Below are positions 48,429 through 57,887 of a stretch of 64,000 bases of DNA, one piece after another. Source of the stretch: Vibrio sp. 10N.286.49.B3 (GTDB lineage Bacteria > Pseudomonadota > Gammaproteobacteria > Enterobacterales > Vibrionaceae). Each line of letters begins with the position of its first letter. Positions within the stretch are counted from its first letter, which is position 1. Position numbers and translations under genes: made by a program. The notes under the pieces were generated by a model, which was not told the origin of the DNA, searched no databases, and saw only the letters and a list, made by a program, of their open reading frames with translations. The DNA lies in NCBI RefSeq assembly GCF_002873395.1, contig NZ_MCUV01000004.1:124001-188000 (forward strand), written 5' to 3'.

Positions 48429-49337
48429 ATGATAAATGAACGTCGAGCGCTCATTCTTGGCTTAACGGCTGTGCTATTGTGGTCAACCGTCGCGACCGCT
48501 TTTAAGCTGACTTTGGCAGAGTTTACCCCGATACAAATGCTGACCATGGCGAGTGTCGTTTCTGCGATTGCTCTTCTCACGATTTGTACGCTGCAAGGTA
48601 AAATCGGTTTAATTAGCCAGACGTTTACTGCTAATCCTTTTTACTACCTGTTGCTTGGCTTGGTTAACCCACTGGCGTATTACTTACTGCTCTTTAAGGC
48701 TTATGAACTGCTGCCCGCCTCGCAAGCTCAACCGATCAATTACAGCTGGGCGATCACGTTAACTTTAATGGCGGCGGTATTTTTAGGGCAGAAGATCCGC
48801 AAGCAAGATTGGGCAGCGTGCGTATTGGGCTACTTTGGCGTGATTGTCATTGCGACCAAGGGTGATGTGCTGGCGTTGGAGTTTGATAGTCCATTAGGGG
48901 TGGGATTGGCGCTGCTGTCTACTTTACTTTGGGCAGGCTATTGGATTTTAAATGCCAAAAATAAGGCAGATCCTGTGGTGGGCGTTCTGCTTGGTTTCTT
49001 AGTCGCGATTCCTTTTGCCTTTGCTTTGAGTTTCTATGAAGGCGCAAGTTGGCAGCACATTTCTCTACAAGGTTGGGCTGCGGTGACTTATGTGGGCTTG
49101 TTTGAAATGGGCATCACTTTTGTGGTGTGGATTAGCGCGTTAAAGCTGACGGAAAATACGGCGCGTATCAGCAATTTAATTTTCGCTTCTCCGTTTATTT
49201 CGCTGTTACTACTCGCCTATGTGATCGGTGAAACCATCCATCCTTCGACCTTGGTGGGCTTAGTGTTGATTATGATTGGACTGGCTATTCAGCAGTTAAA
49301 ATTAGAAAACGAGAACACTAAACAAACAACACTATGA
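48429..49337 (+). CDS. DMT superfamily (EamA) permease
   Basis: A 302-residue inner-membrane protein with ten hydrophobic helices in two EamA repeats (about 8-140 and 155-290). It starts MINERRALILGLTAVLLWST, a typical EamA start, and has the usual conserved Pro/Gly residues at helix ends. Substrate unknown: family members export amino acids, nucleosides or drugs. It is divergent from rmuC. Compare with the second, unrelated EamA permease at 56208-57068. Confidence 0.9.
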   Translation: MINERRALILGLTAVLLWSTVATAFKLTLAEFTPIQMLTMASVVSAIALLTICTLQGKIGLISQTFTANPFYYLLLGLVNPLAYYLLLFKAYELLPASQAQPINYSWAITLTLMAAVFLGQKIRKQDWAACVLGYFGVIVIATKGDVLALEFDSPLGVGLALLSTLLWAGYWILNAKNKADPVVGVLLGFLVAIPFAFALSFYEGASWQHISLQGWAAVTYVGLFEMGITFVVWISALKLTENTARISNLIFASPFISLLLLAYVIGETIHPSTLVGLVLIMIGLAIQQLKLENENTKQTTL

Positions 49338-49503
49338 AAGATAACGAAATAAACGACCAACAGTTACATTGATCACAATAATAAACATTAGTACATAAAA
49401 CGCTCGACAAGCCAGTCACTCAAAAGTAAACATACTTCATGCGGTATGAATACTCATGCCCATGGTTATTATTTTTGTCTATTGCGCTTTCAAGGAGGAA
49501 ACG

Positions 49504-49782
49504 TTGAAGCAATCAGTCGCTCTTTTATTAATGCTGGGGCTCTTTGGTTGTGGTGAGGATAGTTCTACTCCCCCAACTACCGAGTTGCCAGAAGAGGGGC
49601 TAGTTACCCCTGTCGATTTAGTTGACTCAGCCATATCTAAAGATGGCTACTCAATAATTGAAATTAAACCTGAAGCAGAATTAGAGTTGGTAACGACCGA
49701 AGATTTCGTACTCACTCAATCAACAGATACTGAAGACTCAATGAAGCTTGTCGTTAGCGGACAGCTTACGATTACAAAATAA
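49504..49782 (+). CDS. Small predicted lipoprotein of unknown function
   Basis: A TTG at 49504, preceded by a perfect AAGGAGG 5-6 bases upstream, gives a 92-residue protein. It begins with a signal peptide MKQSVALLLMLGLFGC; the lipobox LFGC puts the lipidated cysteine at residue 16, followed by GED and a disordered acidic stretch. The in-frame ATG at 49456 would put the signal peptide inside the protein and has no ribosome site. The body (residues 40-92) looks like a small beta domain. The next gene starts 14 bases later. No family recognised. Confidence 0.75.
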   Translation: MKQSVALLLMLGLFGCGEDSSTPPTTELPEEGLVTPVDLVDSAISKDGYSIIEIKPEAELELVTTEDFVLTQSTDTEDSMKLVVSGQLTITK

Positions 49783-49796
49783 AAGGATTTAGCACC

Positions 49797-50747
49797 ATGA
49801 AGATGACACCTATTGCCTCACTACTTTTCTTATTAAGCGCTTCTACAACGGCTGCCGATCATGCTGTTCTTAATGTTGAAGGCGAGATTCAAATCAATGG
49901 AAAAACCGTAATTGATCACAATGGTAATGTACTTGCCAGTGATACTGATACGATCAAGCTAAGTGATTATAGTGCAGCAAATGGTATCTACACTTACCAA
50001 TCAAAGGGAAGCATAGAGCAAAGTGATCCAAACAATTACATCAATGTCTCAACTACCTGTAATAACGTAGATACCATTGAGACTAACAGTTCGAAATATG
50101 ACTCTGAATGTACTTCTGATGAGTTTGAGGTGTATGGTTACTGGGATGAAGATGGCACTTATGTTAGTGGTACTTTTATGACTGTCATGGGATCAAGCTA
50201 CTTCGGCACATCAACCTATGAAGGTGACCTTACGCATTTCAGCTATGAGTTCAGTAACTGGCAAACTGTTGACGGTAAAACCATTACTGACAGCTTCTCT
50301 GGGTCGTCCACTGAAAAAGTAACCGTGATTAGCCCGTACCCTGAGTATGTCAGTTTAGGTAACGGGGCGAGTAAAATGCTGCGTTTTGAGATCATCAACT
50401 CTAGCTGGGAAGATGAAATCGGCGATAGCTATTTATTTTCTGAAAAGTCGGAATACTTCAATCACGTTGATGAGTACACCAATAACCTAGGTAATACTTT
50501 CTCCAATTGTGTGTCGACAATACGTTCACGATACTATGGTCAATATGCGAACTACTATAGCAACTCTGGTCCTAGTATTTCCACTGGTGTTCGCTGCCAA
50601 GGGAGTGGATTCATCAATGAAAATGAAATTAGCTACACGCCACTCGCTTCAACTGAATCACGTTCTACTAGCACTATTGAAGTACCAATGGCGCTCTTAA
50701 AGGCAAAGGTTCAAGCTGCAGCCCAAAGAGCAACGCTAAAAAACTAA
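49797..50747 (+). CDS. Secreted protein of unknown function
   Basis: A 316-residue protein with a signal peptide (MKMTPIASLLFLLSASTTAA, cleavage near residue 20). The mature start VLNVEGEIQINGKTVIDHNG has a short beta-strand rhythm like the stalk entry of surface or fibre proteins. The body is rich in Ser, Thr, Tyr, Asn and acidic residues, has four cysteines (possibly two disulfides), and ends in a helical basic tail (ALLKAKVQAAAQRATLKN). The composition suits an extracellular protein. Probably one operon with the lipoprotein 14 bases upstream. I recognise no family, and do not assign a function. Confidence 0.75.
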   Translation: MKMTPIASLLFLLSASTTAADHAVLNVEGEIQINGKTVIDHNGNVLASDTDTIKLSDYSAANGIYTYQSKGSIEQSDPNNYINVSTTCNNVDTIETNSSKYDSECTSDEFEVYGYWDEDGTYVSGTFMTVMGSSYFGTSTYEGDLTHFSYEFSNWQTVDGKTITDSFSGSSTEKVTVISPYPEYVSLGNGASKMLRFEIINSSWEDEIGDSYLFSEKSEYFNHVDEYTNNLGNTFSNCVSTIRSRYYGQYANYYSNSGPSISTGVRCQGSGFINENEISYTPLASTESRSTSTIEVPMALLKAKVQAAAQRATLKN

Positions 50748-50927
50748 TCCCACTTAAGGGTTAAATACATAAGTAGATTAAGCAATTAAACCGCTAATCT
50801 ACTCATGATGCTTTACCTAATAGCAGTTAAAATTAAAGCGTAATAATTAACCGTATAACTGTCTTTTTATTTAGGCTTTCTTTATATTAATGCGATAAAT
50901 ATCATCTAAAGAAAGCCCATTTTACTT

Positions 50928-52907
50928 ATGAATATTCGTGCTGCCATCAGCTTTGCTCTATTATCCCCTTTGCTGCTTACTTCCTGTAAACACAGTGACA
51001 ACTCTCATGAAATTCCTGCGCCTGTCGATGATACTCCGATTTATAGCACTCAATACACACCGCTTTATCAACGCTATTTAGAGGGTGAAGCGCTCGAGGG
51101 CGATTTTTTACTTAATGACTGGTCGAAGGTGGGGTACGGAACCGACAATAAAATCCCCACGGTTACTGGACCTGTATTTCATGTCGCTGACTATGGCGCT
51201 TTTCCGGATGATGGCATCGATGACCTTGAGGGTATTCAAGCGACCATTAATGCGGCGATGGCAGCTGGCGGTGGCGTGGTGCAACTGGCTTCTGGTCTTT
51301 ATGAGTTAAATATCGATCACGATGACCGTTCATTTCAACACAGTGATGCATTGTGGGCGACAGGTCCTGGCATTGTCATTCGCGGCGCTGGCTCTGGGAT
51401 TGATAACGCAGCAGCAACCACGATTAAGCAGTGGAAAAAAGTCGATAAAGGCAGTGAGGCAGACCAAGCGGTTCGCACCGATCACACCATCAACTTTGGC
51501 TCAACCGATAATATGTCTTCAAGCCGTGCGAACGATATCACTCAAGCCATCGCACCCGGTGAGACCTTGGTGCATTTCAATGTTAAAGACCCAATCAATG
51601 TGGGTGATGACGTCCATATTACGATGCTAAGTTGGGCTCCACCTTACGATGCAAACAACCCTGATAATCCAAATTTGATGTTGGAAGTGCTTTACCCTCT
51701 TTATAAGGACGGTGAAGATGAATATGACTCTTATAACGTCGGCTTCCCTTATGCCCCTTTCCGTTTTCATGCAAAAGTCATTGCCATGCATGCCGATGGT
51801 ATTGCTGAACTTGATCGCCCAGTGCCTCAAGCGATTAAACTCGAGTTCTTCCCCAAGTTTTACTCGATAGCCGTTAAGGAAAATGGCACAAGCGAATGTG
51901 GTGTCGAGAACTTAAACATTGAGAGCATTCATGATGGCTCTTATACCGAGGGCTATTATGATACTGGCGGTGTGAGTTTTCATCATGTTACCAACTGCTG
52001 GGTAAAGAATATTGCCATCAACAATACGATTATGGATATCAGCATTCACAGTTCTCTGTATGTCACTCTAGAGGATGTCGATATTCATGGTGAATTTGGT
52101 CATCATGGTATTGGTTTCTATGGGACATCGAATTCTTACGTGAATAATTTTAATTATTATGGCAGCAGAAACCATATGATCACCTTTAATGCCAATGCGT
52201 CATTTAATGTGGTGCGTAATGTCATCAACCATACTGAAGACGGTGGCGCAATTGATTTTCACAGTGGTTATTCGAAGTTTAACTTGATGGAAAATATTCA
52301 AAATACCTCGATTGCTAGCTCTGGTGCTAAAAGTAACAACTCCTCTTCAGGTCAATACAACCTGTTGTGGAATGCGACCAAAAAGCGTAATAACAACCCG
52401 AAAAATGCCGATGGGTTATTCCAATACTGTTGGTACACCAGCATGGCTTACTATGGAGAGTTTAGATACGATCCTGAAGGTCCTCACAACTACTGCTATC
52501 GTCGTCACCCGCGTATGCTTTATGTTGGACTGACCCACGTTTTGCCTGATACCGATGTGACGATCAATAAAAAGAGTGATGACATGATCGATGAGTGGCG
52601 CTATATCGAGGGGATCAATAACCCGAATGTCTACCCTCGCTCTATTTACGCTGCGCAACTTGAAGGGGAAAGAACGCAATACCCACTCCTTAAAGGGGTT
52701 GCGAATACAACGGTTGCCATTGACGAGACGTTTGATCCGATGCACGGCGTGATTGCCTACAACGCTGGTGACGGTGACTTAACCTCTAAGGTGATCATTA
52801 CTGGTGAAGTCGATACTTCTTTTGCGAACCAAGCGCATCTGATTTATCAAGTCACCGACTCATTTGGTTTAACCACCAGCATGAATCGCTATGTGACTGT
52901 CAAATAG
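50928..52907 (+). CDS. Beta-helix (pectate-lyase-like) lipoprotein
   Basis: A 659-residue protein with a lipobox (LLLTSC, Cys at about residue 20). The segment FHVADYGAFPDDGIDDLEGIQ at about 85-105, then INAAMAAGGGVVQLASGLYEL, is the start of the pectate_lyase_3-type right-handed beta-helix. The central part (about 310-500) has many HH- and N-rich parallel turns typical of such helices (GEFGHHGIGFYGTSNSYVNN, HTEDGGAIDFHSGYS). The last 60 residues look like a DUF5011/Ig-like module (DGDLTSKVIITGEVD...YQVTDSFGLTTS). Likely a surface polysaccharide lyase or hydrolase; the substrate cannot be told. Confidence 0.82.
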   Translation: MNIRAAISFALLSPLLLTSCKHSDNSHEIPAPVDDTPIYSTQYTPLYQRYLEGEALEGDFLLNDWSKVGYGTDNKIPTVTGPVFHVADYGAFPDDGIDDLEGIQATINAAMAAGGGVVQLASGLYELNIDHDDRSFQHSDALWATGPGIVIRGAGSGIDNAAATTIKQWKKVDKGSEADQAVRTDHTINFGSTDNMSSSRANDITQAIAPGETLVHFNVKDPINVGDDVHITMLSWAPPYDANNPDNPNLMLEVLYPLYKDGEDEYDSYNVGFPYAPFRFHAKVIAMHADGIAELDRPVPQAIKLEFFPKFYSIAVKENGTSECGVENLNIESIHDGSYTEGYYDTGGVSFHHVTNCWVKNIAINNTIMDISIHSSLYVTLEDVDIHGEFGHHGIGFYGTSNSYVNNFNYYGSRNHMITFNANASFNVVRNVINHTEDGGAIDFHSGYSKFNLMENIQNTSIASSGAKSNNSSSGQYNLLWNATKKRNNNPKNADGLFQYCWYTSMAYYGEFRYDPEGPHNYCYRRHPRMLYVGLTHVLPDTDVTINKKSDDMIDEWRYIEGINNPNVYPRSIYAAQLEGERTQYPLLKGVANTTVAIDETFDPMHGVIAYNAGDGDLTSKVIITGEVDTSFANQAHLIYQVTDSFGLTTSMNRYVTVK

Positions 52908-52960
52908 CTAGGTGATAGAGAAGTAGCTAGGTGATGGATAAAAGCTAGGTCGCAGTGAAA
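52905..52960 (+). repeat. Three imperfect tandem copies of a 19-base unit
   Basis: TAGCTAGGTGATAGAGAAG, TAGCTAGGTGATGGATAAA and a decayed third copy beginning AGCTAGGTCGCAG follow each other. The first copy includes the stop codon of the beta-helix lipoprotein gene. Probably a slippage product. Confidence 0.7.
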
Positions 52961-52987
52961 CACTAAGTCGACAAATATAACCTCATT

Positions 52988-53022
52988 AAAAAGCCGAACG
53001 CATCATCGTTCGGCTTTTTTTG
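52988..53022 (+). terminator. Terminator after the beta-helix lipoprotein gene
   Basis: AAGCCGAACG and CGTTCGGCTT form a perfect stem with a 6-base loop, followed by seven T. A-run on the other side, so it may also serve the convergent flavoprotein gene. Confidence 0.93.
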
Positions 53023-53092
53023 TTTTGGCTCATCTCATTGGGTTAAGTTGTTATTCCAACTCACTTACCCCAACTAAATGGTCGCAATTAAC

Positions 53093-54280
53093 TTAAACCC
53101 ACTGACCTGCTACGAAGCCAGAACTCCAGCACCATTGGAAATTATAACCGCCTAACCAACCCGTTACGTCCATCACTTCACCGATAAAGAATAAGCCTTT
53201 GTGCTGCTTACACTCCATAGTTTTTGATGAAATCATATCAGTATCCAAACCACCTAACGTCACTTCGGCGGTGCGATAGCCTTCCGTGCCATTGGGTGCG
53301 ATCTGCCAGTTTTCTAAATGCTCAACAATCGCGGTCAATTGCTTTTCATTGAACTGTTTTAGCGGCTTGTCTTCGATCTCTTTACGCTTAATTAATACTT
53401 CCACTAAACGCTTTGGTAGAGCTTTGGCTAATGTATTTTTTAAACTTTGATTTGGGTTTGATTCACGTGCGCTAGTTAGCAGCTCCGCGACATCACAATC
53501 AGGAACAAGGTTAATGGTTACCTTCTGACCTGGCTGCCAGAATGAAGAAATTTGCAAGACAGCAGGACCCGATAAACCACGGTGGGTAAACAGTAATGCT
53601 TCTTTAAATAGAGTGCCATCTTGCGCGGTAATTTCAGCTGGAATGGCAATACCCGAAAGCTCGGCAAAGTCTTCTTTATCTTGTTTATGCAGCGTAAATG
53701 GCACTAAACCTGCGGTTGTTTGGATAACGGGCAATGCAAACTGCTCGGCAATTTTATAACCAAATGGCGTTGCACCCAGCTTAGGCATGGATAAACCACC
53801 CGTCGCGACAACCAAAGAATCACAGCTTAAAGCACCTTGACTCGTTTGCAGCGTATAGCCTGATTCCGTGCGCTCTATCGCTGATGTTTCACATTGGTAT
53901 TTAAAATCAACATTACCAAAGTGACACTCTTTAAGTAGCATCGCCACGATTTCTTTTGCTGAATCGACACAGAACAGTTGACCATGATCGCGCTCTTCAA
54001 ACTCAATGCCATACTTGCTAACTAGCGAGATAAAATCCCAATTGGTGTATTGAGATAATGCCGATTTAACAAAGTGTGGGTTTTCACATAAGTAGTTATT
54101 GGCACTGACATCGTAGTTAGTGAAGTTACAACGACCGCCTCCAGAGATTAAAATTTTACGTCCCGGTTTTTTTGCATTGTCGATCACCAAAACACGGCGT
54201 CCACGCTTGCCTGCCTCTGCTGCACACATTAATCCTGCTGCGCCCGCACCGATGATAATGACGTCAAATTTATCGCTCAT
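53093..54280 (-). CDS. HI0933/YhiN family FAD-dependent oxidoreductase
   Basis: The ATG at 54280 (MSDKFDVIIIGAGAAGLMCA) gives 395 residues and has AGGG upstream; an ATG at 54316 would add 12 residues before the dinucleotide fold. The FAD motif GAGAAG is at the N-terminus; KILISGGGRCNFTN and GGLSMPKLGATPFGYKIAE are family signatures, as is the C-terminal GWLGGYNFQWCWSSGFVAG. The cellular reaction of this family is not established. In E. coli yhiN lies near uspB/uspA, matching the neighbours here. Confidence 0.92.
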   Translation of the reverse strand: MSDKFDVIIIGAGAAGLMCAAEAGKRGRRVLVIDNAKKPGRKILISGGGRCNFTNYDVSANNYLCENPHFVKSALSQYTNWDFISLVSKYGIEFEERDHGQLFCVDSAKEIVAMLLKECHFGNVDFKYQCETSAIERTESGYTLQTSQGALSCDSLVVATGGLSMPKLGATPFGYKIAEQFALPVIQTTAGLVPFTLHKQDKEDFAELSGIAIPAEITAQDGTLFKEALLFTHRGLSGPAVLQISSFWQPGQKVTINLVPDCDVAELLTSARESNPNQSLKNTLAKALPKRLVEVLIKRKEIEDKPLKQFNEKQLTAIVEHLENWQIAPNGTEGYRTAEVTLGGLDTDMISSKTMECKQHKGLFFIGEVMDVTGWLGGYNFQWCWSSGFVAGQWV

Positions 54281-54299
54281 AACTACCCTATTTACCAAT

Positions 54300-54331
54300 A
54301 AAAAAAGGATGTGCATAAACGCACATCCTTG
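54300..54331 (-). terminator. Rho-independent terminator after uspB
   Basis: AAGGATGTGC and GCACATCCTT pair around a 6-base loop; on the minus strand seven T follow. Confidence 0.9.
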
Positions 54332-54408
54332 CTAATTTGATGGCTATTTTACCACCGGTCTGGCTTTTAACCAATCTCTGTCTTTTTAACCCACAATATA
54401 AGCGAACA

Positions 54409-54732
54409 CTAAAGCATAAATGCTGTTAACAGTGTGACACCAAGTAGCATCATCGACAGAATAAATAACCCGCGAACACGATCGCATTTGCTGGTAAATA
54501 CATCGTCATGATGGTGGTGGTACTCTCGACTTTTTAAGTAATGAAATAAACGTACCTGCTTACTTACATTACCGTGCGTGGTAAAAAAACCGCCCCCATC
54601 GACTTGTTGATATAGTAGTGGGTGCGCTTCACGCATGATATAAATTAGAGCACGCAATGCTGATAGATAACGAGCTAAATTAACGCAGGTTATTAACATC
54701 AAAGTGAATAGCATGGTGTCTGCACTGATCAT
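54409..54732 (-). CDS. uspB: Universal stress protein B
   Basis: UspB is a small inner-membrane protein linked to ethanol and stationary-phase stress survival. The 107-residue protein has one membrane helix at each end and the family centre [24 protein letters not shown], close to the E. coli protein. It lies near uspA on the opposite strand, as in enterobacteria, here with ftnA between them. Confidence 0.95.
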   Translation of the reverse strand: MISADTMLFTLMLITCVNLARYLSALRALIYIMREAHPLLYQQVDGGGFFTTHGNVSKQVRLFHYLKSREYHHHHDDVFTSKCDRVRGLFILSMMLLGVTLLTAFML

Positions 54733-54796
54733 CTTTCCTCCCTACATCTTCTTTGATGCCTAAGAGAAAAGACAATGAGTACGTCTTTTCTCGCGA

Positions 54797-55324
54797 TTAA
54801 ACCGCAGAGGCATCCATAACAGAAGATGAACCTTCTTTTGCCATAACAGCTAGGTCTTTATCGATGAAGAATAGGGCTTTACCGTCTTCACCAACTAAGT
54901 CTAGTTTGTCGAGAATTCCTTTAAACAACTTCTCTTCCTCATGTTGCTCTGCAACGTACCACTGTAGAAAATTAAAGGTTGAGTAGTCTTGGCTAGTGAA
55001 AGCAACATGAGCAAGTTTATTGATTTGCTGGGTAATCATCTGCTCATGCTGGTAAGTTTCTCGAAATACATCGCCTAAGCTGGCAAAGTCATATCGTGGG
55101 GATTCAATTGCGCCAATAATTGGCAATGCACCCGTTTCACTTACGTAGGTAAATAGGCGCTGCATATGCTGCATTTCTTCGGTCGCATGGGCGCGTAAAA
55201 ACTCCGCAGCACCCTCAAAACCTTTGTCTTCACACCAAGCACTCATTTGTAAGTATAGATTGGATGAGAAAAATTCCAGATTAATTTGCTCATTCAATTT
55301 TTCAATCATATTCTCAGATAACAT
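54797..55324 (-). CDS. ftnA: Non-haem ferritin FtnA
   Basis: Ferritin stores iron as a 24-subunit cage. The 175-residue protein is a four-helix bundle with the ferroxidase ligands: Glu in [23 protein letters not shown] (E-x2-H) and the helix-C/D residues in [13 protein letters not shown]. Near the E. coli FtnA length. Divergent from uspA. Confidence 0.96.
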   Translation of the reverse strand: MLSENMIEKLNEQINLEFFSSNLYLQMSAWCEDKGFEGAAEFLRAHATEEMQHMQRLFTYVSETGALPIIGAIESPRYDFASLGDVFRETYQHEQMITQQINKLAHVAFTSQDYSTFNFLQWYVAEQHEEEKLFKGILDKLDLVGEDGKALFFIDKDLAVMAKEGSSSVMDASAV

Positions 55325-55476
55325 TTAACGCTCCCTATCAGGTTTATCTACATTACCCTTACTATAATACTCATTTATTTAACTTTCGCACTCTAAACCG
55401 ATATGAGATCACGACAACAGCAAAAAGAATCATAAGCTGCTAATCTAATTGTAGTGAGTTAAAAAGGAGAGCCGCT

Positions 55477-55902
55477 ATGAGTTACCAACATATTCTTGTC
55501 GCTATCGATTTATCGGAAGAGAGCAAAATTCTCGTCGATAAAGCGACATCTTTAGCTAAAGCATTGGATGCGAAAGTCTCTTTTGTTCATATCGATGTTA
55601 GCTATGCTGAGCTATACACAGGTCTGATTGAGATTAATCTCGCTGAAACGCAAAACATTACGATGCAGAACTCCAATGAGCAACTCAAGGAATTAGCCGA
55701 TTACGCTAGCTATCCGATTCATCATACTTTGGTGGGCAGCGGTGATTTGAGCACGGAGATGTGTGACACGATTAAGGAGTTTAATGTTGATTTAGTGGTA
55801 TGCGGTCACCATCAAGATTTCTGGAGCAAACTGCTATCATCGACTCGTACGCTAATGGGATGCTCACCGGTCGATATGCTTGTCGTGCCATTTAAGAAGT
55901 AA
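55477..55902 (+). CDS. uspA: Universal stress protein A
   Basis: UspA is a cytoplasmic stress-induced protein. The 141-residue protein starts YQHILVAIDLSEESKILVDKA and has the alpha/beta Usp fold with a short VCGHHQDFWSKLLSSTRTLMG segment replacing the ATP-binding G-2X-G-9X-GS motif, as in the non-ATP-binding UspA subgroup. AAAAGGAGA lies 6-7 bases before the ATG. Confidence 0.95.
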   Translation: MSYQHILVAIDLSEESKILVDKATSLAKALDAKVSFVHIDVSYAELYTGLIEINLAETQNITMQNSNEQLKELADYASYPIHHTLVGSGDLSTEMCDTIKEFNVDLVVCGHHQDFWSKLLSSTRTLMGCSPVDMLVVPFKK

Positions 55903-55930
55903 GCCGATAAGAAATAAGCTGATAAGAAAA
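55901..55930 (+). repeat. Short tandem duplication after uspA
   Basis: Two 15-base copies (AAGCCGATAAGAAAT and AAGCTGATAAGAAAA) follow the uspA stop. Simple duplication. Confidence 0.55.
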
Positions 55931-55957
55931 AGCATCGGTCTTATTAAAGCGAATAAA

Positions 55958-55994
55958 CACAAAGGGCACATCACTCTAGCGATGTGCCCTTTGT
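55958..55994 (+). terminator. Terminator after uspA
   Basis: CAAAGGGCACATC and GATGTGCCCTTTG form a long perfect stem with an 8-base loop. Confidence 0.88.
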
Positions 55995-56053
55995 TTGTTT
56001 ATTTATCTGACCAGTAGCCTGATTAGCGATATGGGTGTGATGGCGCAGACATT

Positions 56054-56088
56054 AATGGGCATGGATGCCCATTACTAAGCGAACAGGG
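56054..56088 (+). repeat. Dispersed hairpin repeat, copy C
   Basis: AATGGGC-ATGGAT-GCCCATT hairpin followed by ACTAAGCGAACAGGG. Matches copy A (inverted, 3707-3741) at about 31 of 35 bases and copy B (20892-20925) at 29 of 34. Homology to copy A may continue about 17 bases further right. Lies in the uspA / DMT permease gap. Confidence 0.75.
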
Positions 56089-56207
56089 ATGTCTTGAGCG
56101 GTCTGCAGAATCATTGCCATATTGTGTTCATGACTCGGCTTAGCTTTCAATGAACTTAACTTATGCCATTTGAAACTTCTTCCGATCGCTATTAACCGAT
56201 TAACCAA

Positions 56208-57068
56208 TTAACCAATTTTAGTTTTGACTATTTTTTCATTAATCCACAGTGATAAAACGATGATGCCGCCGCCCAACATTAAGCGTGGGAAATCCACATC
56301 ACGATTCCAAATCAAGATATTAATCAATAAGCCAGCCGGAACCAGTAAGTTATTCATCACTGCCAATGCGCCGGCATTTACCACACACGCCCCTTTATTC
56401 CATAAGAAATAACCTAACCCCGAAGCAATAACGCCAAGGTAGACTAAAATGCCCCACTGGAACGCTGTCGTTGGCAGTTTACTCATATCCCCTAATAGCG
56501 CACAGGCAACACTGGCTACGCAGAGAGCGCCAAGGTAGAAGTAACCAAAAATCGTATGCTGAGGAAGTTCGACAGGGCTTTTTTCCATCACATATTTATA
56601 GCCCACTTGTCCCATGGCAAAGCAGAGGTTCGCACCTTGAACGACAAAAAATCCGATGATGAAATCTTCATTAATATGCGAGAACTTAATCACCACCGCG
56701 CCCAATACAGCAACGATAGCGGTCACAAGATACCAAGGTGAAAAACGCCCTTTAAGTAGATCGTAAAACAAAGTGACGTACAACGGCGTAAAGACGGTGA
56801 AGAGTAAAACTTCAGGTACAGAAAGCAGCAAGAATGATTGATAGTAAAAACAATACATTAAACCAAGTTGCACGCCACCTATCGCCATAAGCTTTGCAAT
56901 CAAAGACTTCGGAATATTCCGGAATGTTAAAAATGGCAAAAAGGCGAGACTAGCCAGCGCGACACGCATCCATACCGAAAACCATGCATCCACATGCCCT
57001 GCCAGATACTCGCCAATTAAACTGAATGAGAACGCCCACAATAAGGTGACGCCATAAAGGTAATTCAT
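56208..57068 (-). CDS. DMT superfamily (EamA) permease, carboxylate/amine type
   Basis: A 286-residue inner-membrane protein with about ten hydrophobic helices in two EamA repeats. It starts MNYLYGVTLLWAFSFSLIGE and resembles the carboxylate/amino acid/amine transporter subgroup more than the permease at 48429. Substrate unknown. It ends at TAACCAATT direct repeats near 56190-56215 and starts 27 bases after the rsmJ stop, so a shared transcript with rsmJ is possible. Confidence 0.87.
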   Translation of the reverse strand: MNYLYGVTLLWAFSFSLIGEYLAGHVDAWFSVWMRVALASLAFLPFLTFRNIPKSLIAKLMAIGGVQLGLMYCFYYQSFLLLSVPEVLLFTVFTPLYVTLFYDLLKGRFSPWYLVTAIVAVLGAVVIKFSHINEDFIIGFFVVQGANLCFAMGQVGYKYVMEKSPVELPQHTIFGYFYLGALCVASVACALLGDMSKLPTTAFQWGILVYLGVIASGLGYFLWNKGACVVNAGALAVMNNLLVPAGLLINILIWNRDVDFPRLMLGGGIIVLSLWINEKIVKTKIG

Positions 57069-57095
57069 ATTCTATTTGCTCCATCAAAAAGAAAG

Positions 57096-57887
57096 TTAGC
57101 TCATTGAAGCTTTTACATAAACATCAAAACGGTTCTTCTTCGTTTCAATTGCCATACTCGGTTTTTGCTCTGCTAGCCATTCAGCGTAATCGGGTCTTTT
57201 CACCACAACACGCTTAGTGGCAAGTGCAAGCGCTGGTGCTAATAGTCCATCTGCATCTAAATCGGCACCGACTAAAGATTGAAAAACGCGCATCTCTTTT
57301 TTCACTAATGCGCTTTTCTTTTTATTTTCAGGGTGCGGATACATAGGATCGAGGTACACCACATCTGGCTGCTCAAAGTTAGGATCTTGCGCCAATTTAT
57401 CTAACGCATCGTGACTTGAAGCGTGAATCAAACTCATCCTTTCGCTGATCCAACCACCGATTTCACTGTCCTGCTTTGCTCGCTCTAACCCATCATCCAG
57501 CAGTGCTGCCACCACAGGATGACGCTCAACCATCTGCACTTTACAACCTAAAGACGCCAATACAAAAGCATCACGACCTAAGCCTGCCGTACCATCTAAT
57601 ACTGTCGGGGTAACGCCTTTATTGAGACCTGCCGCTTTAGCAATAGATTGACCTTTACCACCACCAAATTTACGACGATGACCCACCGCGCCGCCAATTA
57701 AATCCACATAGATGGCACCCAGTTTTGGTTCATCCAATTTGCGCAGCTCTAATCGCTCCTCTGTAAGCACCAAAGCAAACGGACTTTGATCGCAATGCAC
57801 AAGGTTCCAACGCTGGGCAAGTTGCTCTAAACGTTGATTAAGGGTTGATGCTTCGCAAATGAGTTGTAACTGCAAAGTAGGCTCCAC
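57096..57887 (-). CDS. rsmJ: 16S rRNA (guanine1516-N2)-methyltransferase
   Basis: RsmJ (YhiQ) methylates G1516 of 16S rRNA. GTG start at 57887 without a clear ribosome site; 263 residues. SAM motif [13 protein letters not shown] and the catalytic [23 protein letters not shown] match the family, as do the N-terminal [11 protein letters not shown] region and [13 protein letters not shown]. It belongs to the conserved rsmJ-prlC-rlmJ-gor neighbourhood. Confidence 0.94.
   Translation of the reverse strand: MEPTLQLQLICEASTLNQRLEQLAQRWNLVHCDQSPFALVLTEERLELRKLDEPKLGAIYVDLIGGAVGHRRKFGGGKGQSIAKAAGLNKGVTPTVLDGTAGLGRDAFVLASLGCKVQMVERHPVVAALLDDGLERAKQDSEIGGWISERMSLIHASSHDALDKLAQDPNFEQPDVVYLDPMYPHPENKKKSALVKKEMRVFQSLVGADLDADGLLAPALALATKRVVVKRPDYAEWLAEQKPSMAIETKKNRFDVYVKASMS

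Noticed and set aside
48429..53022. The accessory stretch as a mobile element or island
   Set aside because: No integrase, transposase, tRNA junction or flanking direct repeats were found; only gene content and composition hint at transfer.
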